DNA of 64,000 bases from Luteimonas fraxinea. Its GTDB lineage: Bacteria; Pseudomonadota; Gammaproteobacteria; Xanthomonadales; Xanthomonadaceae. Below, in pieces: positions 53,738 to 60,938 of this stretch. The DNA lies in NCBI RefSeq assembly GCF_021233355.1, contig NZ_CP089507.1, positions 3,597,001-3,661,000 on the forward strand, written 5' to 3'. A model generated the notes under the pieces. The model had not been told where the DNA came from. It worked only from the letters and a program-made list of their open reading frames with translations, and made no database searches. The position numbers and the translations under genes were made by a program. How positions within the stretch are numbered: the stretch's first letter is position 1; each line of letters opens with the position of its first letter.

Positions 53738-54252
53738 TAGCCTTCGCCAGGCAGGTTGTGTTCCACCAAGTTGTACCCAACCGCGTTCAACTTGTACTCG
53801 CCTCGACCGGTCGACTCAAAGTATCCGGCAGCTTTCGCGTCGACAAGCAACTGCGCCATTCTCGTTGGGAGCTTGTACCCCGCTTGCTTAAAGTACTTTT
53901 CGAGGTCCGTTGTGGAGATGCTGTCCTTGCGTTCCTCATCACCTGCAAGCTCTTGTAAGTAGAAGGCTGTTACGCACGCCATTTCTCGCGCGGTTCGAGG
54001 CTTCTTCTGCTCCTTGAACGAGCGGATATCCACCCGCGACCTGCGCTCGATTGGCTGCTCCAAGCTCAGCTGCGGGGCGGGGGTTTCGTGCGGTAGGGGA
54101 TCGCTCACAAAGAGCGCGCCGGACACTGGGGCTAGGTTTAGCTGCCGACAGACTGCGATTATCGCGGTCTCCCTCGATGCCTCATCTAGAGGCTCCAGGG
54201 CTGCGAGCAAGATGTCGATCGCCTTACCAAGAGTGTGTTTTTCTGAACTCAT
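53737..54252 (-). CDS. Small partner of the pPIWI-associating nuclease-like protein
   Basis: 171 aa from ATG 54252 (GGAG 7 nt upstream). A helical N-terminus (GKAIDILLAALEPLDEASRE), a variable linker, then a winged-helix-like C-terminal domain: SFKEQKKPRTAREMACVTAF, ISTTDLEKYFKQAGYKLP, MAQLLVDAKAAGYFESTGRG and EYKLNAVGYNLVEHNLP. Proteins with this GYF...GRGxYKLNxVGYNLV end are common next to such nucleases. I infer DNA/RNA binding or regulation of the nuclease. Coupled by TAATG overlap. Confidence 0.6.
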   Translation of the reverse strand: MSSEKHTLGKAIDILLAALEPLDEASRETAIIAVCRQLNLAPVSGALFVSDPLPHETPAPQLSLEQPIERRSRVDIRSFKEQKKPRTAREMACVTAFYLQELAGDEERKDSISTTDLEKYFKQAGYKLPTRMAQLLVDAKAAGYFESTGRGEYKLNAVGYNLVEHNLPGEG

Positions 54253-54302
54253 GATTATCTCCAAAAAATAGAGAAGAGCCTCCTGTCCGCTTGGGCGAGT
54301 GG

Positions 54303-54851
54303 TTAGCTTGTGGTCCAGATTAGCCCGAGTTTATTGATGAACTCAGCGCCCACAAGCTGAGGATGGTAGGAAAGGTTATGCTTGAGCTCATCGGCGTGTC
54401 CCGACAAGACCATGCCTTCCCCCTCCGTCCAGCCGTTTATCAAAGCCATGCTGGTTGGAAGAGAAAAATCAAGTATCTCCATGCTTGGAAGCGTAAGCCA
54501 CGCATGGGCTTCAAACGTACGTGTGCCAAGCCCGTTGGCGGCCAGTTCCGAAAAGTAGTTATCGAGAGTCTTGAATCGAAAAGTGCTGCCCGATTTGATG
54601 TAGCCGATCGTGAAAGCTGGCTGCACGCCGAACACTTTCTCGAGCACGGGAACTAGGCGGAGGTGGATGCTTAAGCATTGTGCAACAAGGTCGGCAGGAG
54701 TTAGCTCTCCGAGCACATCACGCACCATATAAGGGATTGCCTCTAGGTTTTTGGGCACCAGAAGTCGCTCTTGCGCGAAAGTCATGTCGGGCTTTACACC
54801 GAGCTGCTGGGAGTAGGCGACTGCCTGTTGGAACTCGCTGAGATATGTCAT
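54303..54851 (-). CDS. Unknown protein, first gene of the nuclease operon
   Basis: A 182-aa soluble protein from ATG 54851, 50 nt upstream of the 171-aa gene on the same strand. I do not recognise it. Features: helical N-terminus, IGYIKSGSTFRFKTLDNYFS, and FEAHAWLTLPSMEILDFSLP. The last has the H...D spacing seen in transglutaminase/NlpC-like thiol peptidases (HAW-L...G-xIxD), but no obvious catalytic cysteine precedes it except Cys in VAQCLSIHLRL. It may be a sensor or an inactive fold. Codon use is as in the neighbouring island genes. Confidence 0.55.
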   Translation of the reverse strand: MTYLSEFQQAVAYSQQLGVKPDMTFAQERLLVPKNLEAIPYMVRDVLGELTPADLVAQCLSIHLRLVPVLEKVFGVQPAFTIGYIKSGSTFRFKTLDNYFSELAANGLGTRTFEAHAWLTLPSMEILDFSLPTSMALINGWTEGEGMVLSGHADELKHNLSYHPQLVGAEFINKLGLIWTTS

Positions 54852-55535
54852 AGCAAGCTAACCCCTTATGTTTCAAGTTTTTCGACCCTAGGTAACGAGC
54901 CCGGGGTGTGCGCCTCATAACGCCTCGGTGTCAGTAGCACCGTGTCCCCCCAGCGAGCCACCCGCTAGAGCCCGCGTCCTGCGCTTGGACAGTTGGACAA
55001 GGCAACTCTAGTAGAGATAAGCGTGGGCTTAGGCGCGATGCACTGAACAAAGCTAACCATATCGGATAAACGGGATGCCGGCGGTAGGCATCGTAGGCAA
55101 GGCGGCATTGGATGTCGCAATCAATGGCGTGACCGAAGGACACGGTTCGGCGACGGCGAGACTGGTATTGGCAGGCTCAAGGTCGTTGCCGATGTGCGCG
55201 TCTTGATCGACGCTATAGGGTAGACACAACAAAGCGCTGCTGGAGATTGGCCTGCTCCCACGTTTCGACCGCCTCTCGCCGCCTCATCAGCGGCACACGT
55301 CTCACGTTGTTGCGTGGTCTTGACGGTACCGCTTGACCCGTAGCAGACTCGATCCCAAGGAGCGTCGAAACTCCTCACGTAGCGGTCCCCACCTCCGTCA
55401 ATCTGGTGGGTTTTTTGTGCCCGTGCGCTTGCGGGCATGGACCGACGCGATGTCTGCGTCGGGAGGGCGGCTAATACAACACCCTTCGGGGAAATACGCC
55501 CGCCGGCTACGTGCGGTTTCGAACCTCCCGACTTC
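54852..55535. other. Long intergenic region between the two islands
   Basis: Nearly 700 nt without a convincing gene; frames present have no family signature. It contains one strong plus-strand terminator (55388-55416) with no recognised gene in front of it and a CCCG/CGGG hairpin just after it (about 55421-55436). GC content rises from the low-GC island toward the GC-rich effector island here, so this is likely a junction. Confidence 0.4.
55388..55416 (+). terminator. Orphan intrinsic terminator
   Basis: CCCACC/GGTGGG stem (55388-55393 with 55405-55410) followed by six T. No protein gene precedes it on the plus strand for more than 2.9 kb, so it may end a small RNA. Confidence 0.7.
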
Positions 55536-55841
55536 CCGTCCTCCGTCTGGCGGACGGGCACTTCATGGATCGAGGAGATGACGATGTCGAAGTTCGATAC
55601 GGAAGATCGCGGCGCGCTGGGCTATTTCCTGACCGAGGACGGCCAGTCCCGGCTGCGCAATCTGCACCAGCACATTGTGTTCCTGTCACGCCTGGCAGAG
55701 CCGCGCGTGGACGAGGAAGAGGACGGGCCTGAAATCGACCACCCCGCGCTGGCCGGCTGCATGGACCTGCTGGCCGAGCAAGTGCAGTTGGTGCTGGATA
55801 CGGTGGCCTGGCCGGCGCGCCTGCAGGCGAAGGGCAAGCCG
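55536..55841. repeat. About 305-bp direct repeat, copy 1
   Basis: Covers the upstream hairpin (CCGTCC/GGACGG, 55536-55557), ribosome site, start and first 85 or so codons of the XAC0095-like gene. It matches 63202-63507 with scattered single-base changes, 7666 bp away, same orientation. Confidence 0.88.
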
Positions 55842-56252
55842 CTGAAGGTAGGGCCGCAGGCCGACGATGACGAAGCCGAGGACGCGGATGAGGCCGATGG
55901 CGACGCTGCGCCCGTGGCAGCTTCCGCTGACGATAACTACGATTTCGGCATGACGATGGATCAGCTGGACGAGCTGCACCGCCTGCTCGATCTGCTGCGC
56001 GCCCAGGGCGATCTGATGATGGCCACCGGCGAAGGCAATGTCGCCAAGGAGACCATCATCGTGACGGGCTCGGCCATCTTCGATGGCGCCGAGGCCGTGG
56101 ACGCCATCATCGACCAGGTCGAAACGCAGATCCTCGACGACGACGACCCGCGTGCCAAGCCCCGGCGTGTGCGTGAAATGCCGCCGGCGTATGGCGTGCA
56201 CGCCGTCGCGGCCACTGAGCCGAAGGCTCAGCACCGCGCAGAGCTGCACTGA
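55584..56252 (+). CDS. XAC0095-like protein, copy 1
   Basis: 222 aa from ATG 55584 (GAGGAG about 6 nt upstream; the ATG at 55578 abuts that site). The N-terminal conserved block MSKFDTEDRGALGYFLTEDG, QSRLRNLHQHIVFLSRLAEP and the helix CMDLLAEQVQLVLDTVAWPA resemble the small XAC0095 family of Xanthomonas as I remember it. An acidic linker (residues about 100-125) leads to a second helical domain (MTMDQLDELHRLLDLLRAQG). No signal peptide or catalytic motif. It is followed by a 13-bp hairpin. Function unknown; a paralogue lies at 63250-63957. Confidence 0.72.
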   Translation: MSKFDTEDRGALGYFLTEDGQSRLRNLHQHIVFLSRLAEPRVDEEEDGPEIDHPALAGCMDLLAEQVQLVLDTVAWPARLQAKGKPLKVGPQADDDEAEDADEADGDAAPVAASADDNYDFGMTMDQLDELHRLLDLLRAQGDLMMATGEGNVAKETIIVTGSAIFDGAEAVDAIIDQVETQILDDDDPRAKPRRVREMPPAYGVHAVAATEPKAQHRAELH

Positions 56253-56258
56253 GCCCAA

Positions 56259-56297
56259 CGCCACCCGCAGCCGCGTTGGTGCGTGCTGCGGGTGGCG
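56259..56297 (+). terminator. Long hairpin after XAC0095-like copy 1
   Basis: A 13-bp perfect stem (56259-56271 with 56285-56297) 6 nt past the stop, no T-run. The same left arm follows copy 2 but runs off the window at 64000. Confidence 0.6.
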
Positions 56298-56530
56298 TCT
56301 CGGGTCGAGGGACGGCGAGCGCCGCTGTGTTCTCTTCCACTCGCGGGTCGCGCGCGACCTGGCCGCGCATCCGTCGCCTTCGGTTACTGAACTGCTGCGG
56401 CGCAATCGGAGAAGTAGGGATTGCGGTTCCTCTTACGCGGCCACTTGCCGGGGTCATAGGTTGGACAGGCAGCACGGCCGTAGCCGTCTGCGCAGACGAA
56501 TCCCTGACCTTTATCTCGAGGAGTACGCAG

Positions 56531-56803
56531 ATGGTGACGAACGCGGGCGAGATGTGCCCGATATGCCAAGAGACCTTCAACGCGGGTGACACGGCCCGGC
56601 GACACGGAAGCACGTGCGCGGCCCGCTTCCACTCCGGTTGCATCGACAGCTGGCTTGCCGGGCAGATCCGCGTCAACCCGGCCGCCCCTGGTGTGCTTCC
56701 CGGGTTTTCTCCTGTGACGCATACGATGGAGGCGCCGAACACGAACTGCCCGGCGTGCCAGCAGCCCTGGGCGGGGTTGACCTACGTGGACACCGTTGTT
56801 TGA
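56531..56803 (+). CDS. Small RING-H2-like zinc-finger protein
   Basis: 90 aa from ATG 56531 with GAGGAG 7 nt upstream. Nearly the whole chain is one cross-brace finger: Cys9/Cys12 (MCPICQETF), Cys29, His34, Cys37 (CAARFHSGCIDSWL), Cys73/Cys76 (NCPACQQPW). The CIDSWL and CPxCxxPW strings are typical of eukaryotic RING-H2 ubiquitin ligases. The fourth ligand position (C-x-H) is Ala31; His25 might substitute. A 35-residue loop separates the last pair. RINGs are rare in bacteria and usually host-directed effectors. E2-binding and ligase activity are inference. Followed by a strong terminator. Confidence 0.72.
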   Translation: MVTNAGEMCPICQETFNAGDTARRHGSTCAARFHSGCIDSWLAGQIRVNPAAPGVLPGFSPVTHTMEAPNTNCPACQQPWAGLTYVDTVV

Positions 56804-56821
56804 ACGGCAACACATCACAAC

Positions 56822-56846
56822 AAGGCCCGCCATTGGCGGGCCTTTT
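56822..56846 (+). terminator. Intrinsic terminator after the RING-like gene
   Basis: AAGGCCCGCC/GGCGGGCCTT stem with a 3-nt loop and TTTTCTTT, 18 nt past the stop; it could also act weakly for the convergent ART gene. Confidence 0.85.
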
Positions 56847-56953
56847 CTTTGGGGGCGTGGAGTCGGGGGCACGCATTCTGTTTGAGACAGCGGCCATCCC
56901 GCTCTTGTCGGGGTTCTGTGCACGCCGCCTCGGGACAGCGTGCGTTCCGTGCG

Positions 56954-57538
56954 TCAGGGCATGGCGACCCAGGCGGTGGTGCCGGGCTCCTGGTAGTGGG
57001 TGATGTGCGCGTACGGGATGGACGTGAGGAAGGCCACCTCTGTGAGACCCACGGCGCCGACGCCGGTCAGCGCGATGAGTTGCGACGTGGCCAGGTTTGC
57101 GCCCTCGAAGACGAGTCGGGTGCCAACCGCTGATGCGAGCACGTCGGAATTGTTGCCCACGGGGATGACCGCGCCCTGTCCGTTGACTTGGTAGTTGAGC
57201 GTGAACGTCATGCGGTACACATAGCTGGTGCCGTAACCGCCAGCGTCCGGGGTGACATCGGTCGAGATGTGCACCGTGTCCTGACTCTTCCCCTTCTTGA
57301 TCTCCGTCATCAGCGCCAGCAGGTTGATGCGATTCGCGCTGTTCAGGGCGGTCTGCAGCGGTGTCGTATTCGCCGGCGGAGGCAGCGCAACTGCGGCGTA
57401 GGGGCCCGCCTGACCCATGCATCGGTTGATCAGCGCGATTGCGGTGGCTGGTGTGAGGGGCGCCCGGGCGGCGAACCCGTTCGCCGCTTGGATCTGTTCG
57501 GGAGTGCGGGTATCGCCTCGATAGAGTTGGATTGGCAT
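56954..57538 (-). CDS. Candidate ADP-ribosyltransferase toxin (cholera toxin A-like)
   Basis: 194 aa. The N-terminus LYRGDTRTPEQIQAANGF matches the NAD-binding arginine region of R-S-E class toxins (Arg7). VHISTD (Ser92-Thr93) fits the STS strand, and TEVAFLTSIPYAHI (Glu167) aligns with the catalytic glutamate region of cholera toxin A (EVSALGGIPYSQI). The first residue of the usual E-x-E is Leu165, so transferase specificity or activity is uncertain. No signal peptide; ribosome site AAGGAA precedes ATG 57538. It is the last gene of a six-gene minus-strand run. Target unknown. Confidence 0.7.
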   Translation of the reverse strand: MPIQLYRGDTRTPEQIQAANGFAARAPLTPATAIALINRCMGQAGPYAAVALPPPANTTPLQTALNSANRINLLALMTEIKKGKSQDTVHISTDVTPDAGGYGTSYVYRMTFTLNYQVNGQGAVIPVGNNSDVLASAVGTRLVFEGANLATSQLIALTGVGAVGLTEVAFLTSIPYAHITHYQEPGTTAWVAMP

Positions 57539-57610
57539 TGCGTTTCCTTACGTGGTCTGCAGGGCAGCCACTGCGTTGATGGGGGTTATCGGCGCGCGCG
57601 TGCCGGCGCG

Positions 57611-58531
57611 CTAGTAGTAGTTGTCGGCCAGGCGTGCTTCAGAGGCACTCACGGCGGCCTGGTAGGCGTTGCCCCTCGAAGCCAGTGCCTTGATCGACGC
57701 GCGCACGATCTGCTGGGTCACCAGGGAGCCCGCTGTGAACGAATGCTCGACGGCGGGTCCAAAGCCGTGCGCCCTCTGCAGAACCACCGGTTTCGTGACA
57801 TCAAAGCTTGCTTCCTTGAGGCGTTGCTGGATTTTCTTCACCGCCAGGTCGTATGCGCTGTCCTTCTTGGCCCATTCGTCGATGTCGAGCGTGTCCTTCG
57901 CCAGGTCCTCCGTCAGGCCGGCCTGCAGCTGCTTCATACGCCTGAGGTTCTGGGCATCGATGAGGGCGTTGCCGAACGCGGACTCGTTCTTGACGTCGTC
58001 GATGCTCTGCATGAAACGGTAGTAGATCGCTGTCGCCGTCACGGCCTCGGCGCCGAAGGTGTCCACGTCTTTGATGTTCACCGAGGTGGCATACAGGAAC
58101 GAGAACAGTCCGGGCGACAGCCGGGTCATGCTGAACGCCAGGCTGGCGGCCGACGTAGAAGACGACTTGGCCGCCTCCGCGACCGTGTTGACCACGTCCG
58201 AGTAGGCGGCGATGGCCTGTTCGCTCATAGCGGGCGAAGGCGAGGTTGGATCCTGTGCGGCGGCCACCGCCTTGAGCGCTGACGTGACGACCGCCGCGAT
58301 CTTGTCCAGGCTGAACTCGCTCGTGTACTCGATCTTGGTGTCCGAGTTGAACGAGAGCTCGCGTGCATCGGTGACCTTGGCATCCCTGAGATGGACGCCG
58401 ATCGCGTCGATGAAGTACTTCCGCGTTTTCTCGTCGTCGTCCTTTAGCAATACCGTCAGTTTGTCGATCTGTGCCTTGGCGGCGACCGTCTTGTCGGCGA
58501 CGGATTCAACCGAGCCGGATGTGCATGTCAT
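57611..58531 (-). CDS. Helical protein of unknown function
   Basis: 306 aa from ATG 58531 (AAGGAG upstream). Mostly alpha-helical; contains a cysteine near the N-terminus (MTCTSGS) and a conserved-looking core FGAEAVTATAIYYRFMQSID, with MTRLSPGLFSFLYATSVNIK before it, and ends SEARLADNYY. It brings to mind the alpha-helical virulence factor Evf family, but I cannot confirm this. No signal peptide or transmembrane helix stands out. Between the 117-aa gene and the ART gene, in the same orientation. Confidence 0.65.
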   Translation of the reverse strand: MTCTSGSVESVADKTVAAKAQIDKLTVLLKDDDEKTRKYFIDAIGVHLRDAKVTDARELSFNSDTKIEYTSEFSLDKIAAVVTSALKAVAAAQDPTSPSPAMSEQAIAAYSDVVNTVAEAAKSSSTSAASLAFSMTRLSPGLFSFLYATSVNIKDVDTFGAEAVTATAIYYRFMQSIDDVKNESAFGNALIDAQNLRRMKQLQAGLTEDLAKDTLDIDEWAKKDSAYDLAVKKIQQRLKEASFDVTKPVVLQRAHGFGPAVEHSFTAGSLVTQQIVRASIKALASRGNAYQAAVSASEARLADNYY

Positions 58532-58575
58532 GGTGTCTCTCCTTGTCGGGTCTCGTGGTGGACGGCGGTGTGCCG

Positions 58576-58929
58576 TTACATCCTGTTGAGTACGCCGATC
58601 AGCCGCTGGCTCGCCTCCGCTGCCTGGAAGAGCCGGAAGCCGTCCTGACCCAGGTGCGCGCGAACGTCGTTGAAAGCATCGTTGAAAGGCGCGTTCTGCT
58701 GGGGGCCGAGCAGCTGGACTTGGACGCCGTTGACCTCCATTCCTACGACGTTGTCGTAGCCGAACGGCGCGCCGTTGCCGCCATGGACGTCGATCCATGC
58801 CTGGATTCCGTTGAAGTACGCGATGTACGGCTGGAGGTATGGCCCTTGGTTCTGCGGGCTGGAACTGGCCCATGTCGCGAGTTGTGGATGCGCCATCTGG
58901 GTGGCGAGCTGTGCAGGCGTGAAAGGCAT
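58576..58929 (-). CDS. Small unknown protein of the effector island
   Basis: 117 aa from ATG 58929 (CGGAG upstream). Soluble, with aromatic and Asn/Gln-rich N-terminal half (PYLQPYIAYFNGIQAWIDVH) and a helical C-terminus (LFQAAEASQRLIGVLNRM). No family recognised. The 45-nt gap to the next gene indicates co-transcription. Confidence 0.6.
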   Translation of the reverse strand: MPFTPAQLATQMAHPQLATWASSSPQNQGPYLQPYIAYFNGIQAWIDVHGGNGAPFGYDNVVGMEVNGVQVQLLGPQQNAPFNDAFNDVRAHLGQDGFRLFQAAEASQRLIGVLNRM

Positions 58930-59241
58930 GGCGGTAATTCTCCGGCGGGTGGCTGAGGGAACAGGGGGGCGTTGGTGCGCTTGACCTGTTTCATTGCGAG
59001 GCGATCGAGTGCTGCATGCCCACCGTAGGAGCCCAGGCGGTGCTCCGGTAGGGGAACGACGTTCCCCGGTTCTGTGCCGCCGCACGCCGTCAGCGAACGC
59101 CGCGCCACGCCGCAGGTAGCGCCGTGAGATGCATCGCCTGCATGCGCAGTGACAGGGCTCTCGCGGCAGCCGCGCAGCAGCCCAGCTGCAATCCGCCCGT
59201 GCGGCCGACGTCAGTCAGCGTCGATGCGCCGCGAACGGAAG

Positions 59242-60906
59242 TCAGTGGCGGAGCAAGCGCGCCAGGTCTGCCGGCGTGCCGGGGAAGAGGTCGAGGTCCG
59301 CGGCGCTGGGGCTTGCCGGCAGCCGATCGGAGCGCTGCCAGAACGCGAAGGTGGTCCATGCCGGCGGCAGGCGCGGGGCGGGGGCGTCGGTCCAGTCGGC
59401 AATCCAGAGCGGGTATTGCGCGAACTGCGGATCGTGCAGGTAGGTGCTGCCCATGCTCCAGTTGGTGTAGAGCAGCGGCATGCAGCCCAGGCGGTGCCGT
59501 GCGCGCTCGAGCGCGGCCAGCACGATGCGCGCAACGTCTTGTGTGTCGTGGGGCGGGCCGCGCGGAGTGAAACTGAGTTCCTCGAAGTCGATGGCCAGGC
59601 AGAGATCCCGGGACGTGGCCGGCCCCAGGGCGTCGACGGCGTTGTCGACCTGGGCGATGGGGTCCTCGTCGAGCCTGAGAAACACGTAGGCGCCCCGATA
59701 GATGTCGCGTTCGGCCATCAGTTGCCAGTTGCTGTGGAACTCGTGGTCCAGGCGCCGGCCATAGGCCACCCGGACGAAGGCGAAATGTAGGTCCGGCACG
59801 GCATCGAACACCGCGCTGGCGCCCCGCGCGCCGTGGCCGGACCACTGGGAGATGTCGGTGCCGAGCAGGGGGGATGGCGCGGGCTGCGGTATGTCTGCGG
59901 TCGCATCATGCGGATCCAGGTCGTGGTCCTCGCGCAGAGGCGTGGGCCACGTCTCCGGTATTGCCGGCGGTGGCACGGATGCGGTGGGGCTTTGGGAGGG
60001 TGGGAGGGGGCCGGGATGCGCATCGGCGCTGATGTCCTGCGACACCGCCAGGAGTTCGGCGACATCGTCCACATACACGCCGATGGCGACGCCGAACGCC
60101 ACGCAGAGCTTGCAGGCGACGAGGGCGGCCACCCACCTGGGGCAGCGATGCGCGCGGCGCCGACGCGTCGGGCGCGATGCCGATGCTGAAGGCGCATTGC
60201 CCGGCCATGCCGCCGCATCCCACGCCGTGTGGGGTGGGGCCTCGTGCGCCAAGTCTGGCGATGCCGCATCCGCGTCCGTGGGCTCCGGTGCCCCCTCCGC
60301 CTCGACGCGCGTGGGACGGGTGCGCTCGGGCGCGAGCGAATCGCGAAGCGCGGTGGTCCTCGCGTCGGCCCGGATTGCCATTACGCCGCTGGTGAACTGC
60401 AGCAGCAGTGCGGAGGCTTCGGGGCCGAAGGGATGCCCGACATACCGCACGTCGCCGCCGGCGCTGCGGATCTCGGAGGGATCCTCGGTGTAGTCGCCCG
60501 CCGCATTGAGCACGATGCGCGGCGTGCCGTGCTCCATGGCGACGCGCGGCTTATCGAAGATGTTGCCGATGCAGCGGAAGGCGCCGGGTGTGGCGTGCGC
60601 GACAGGGTGCGTGGTGGCGATACCGCAGCGCGCCATGTCGGCGAGCAGCACGGCGGCGGACAGGGTCTCCGCCGCCAGTCTGTCGCGTTCGCCCGCCTGC
60701 GCGGCCTCGACGTAGAGGTAGGCGGCCCCGGCGTCCGGCTGGAGGATCAGCCCGGTCCCGGGGCGCGGTGAAAACCACGCCCGTTGCCATGCCTCGCTGA
60801 GCGCGATGGGGCCGTCCGCGCAGGCGGCCAGCACGGCGCGCAGCCAGGCGCGGTCGGTCTCCGGCAGGCTGGCCAGCGCCCGCACGAATCGGGTGGCGGA
60901 ATGCAT
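59242..60906 (-). CDS. GH25 muramidase with novel N-terminus and internal membrane helix
   Basis: 554 aa from ATG 60906 (AAGGAG 9 nt upstream). Residues 1 to about 195 form a domain I do not recognise (ETLSAAVLLADMARCGIATT, VGHPFGPEASALLLQFTSGV). A basic, disordered stretch precedes one transmembrane helix (WVAALVACKLCVAFGVAIGVY, shown in part), then a Pro-rich linker, and a C-terminal glycosyl hydrolase family 25 domain with LGTDISQWSG, RGAYVFLRL, catalytic CLAIDFEE, LLYTNWSMG and LWIADWTDAP. GH25 enzymes cleave the MurNAc-GlcNAc bond. N-in/C-out topology would place the enzyme in the periplasm. Confidence 0.85.
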   Translation of the reverse strand: MHSATRFVRALASLPETDRAWLRAVLAACADGPIALSEAWQRAWFSPRPGTGLILQPDAGAAYLYVEAAQAGERDRLAAETLSAAVLLADMARCGIATTHPVAHATPGAFRCIGNIFDKPRVAMEHGTPRIVLNAAGDYTEDPSEIRSAGGDVRYVGHPFGPEASALLLQFTSGVMAIRADARTTALRDSLAPERTRPTRVEAEGAPEPTDADAASPDLAHEAPPHTAWDAAAWPGNAPSASASRPTRRRRAHRCPRWVAALVACKLCVAFGVAIGVYVDDVAELLAVSQDISADAHPGPLPPSQSPTASVPPPAIPETWPTPLREDHDLDPHDATADIPQPAPSPLLGTDISQWSGHGARGASAVFDAVPDLHFAFVRVAYGRRLDHEFHSNWQLMAERDIYRGAYVFLRLDEDPIAQVDNAVDALGPATSRDLCLAIDFEELSFTPRGPPHDTQDVARIVLAALERARHRLGCMPLLYTNWSMGSTYLHDPQFAQYPLWIADWTDAPAPRLPPAWTTFAFWQRSDRLPASPSAADLDLFPGTPADLARLLRH

Positions 60907-60938
60907 GAGGGCGCGGCTCCTTGCCGTCGGTGTTGGCG

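Noticed and set aside
55340-55400. A T-arm-like GGAGCGTCGAAACTCC as a tRNA/tmRNA fragment and att site
   Set aside because: The loop is 8 nt and lacks the TTCRANY consensus; no matching acceptor or D-arm is nearby.
56276-56530. N-terminal extension of the RING-like protein
   Set aside because: The frame is open but has no ribosome site or natural composition; GAGGAG 7 nt before ATG 56531 decides the start.
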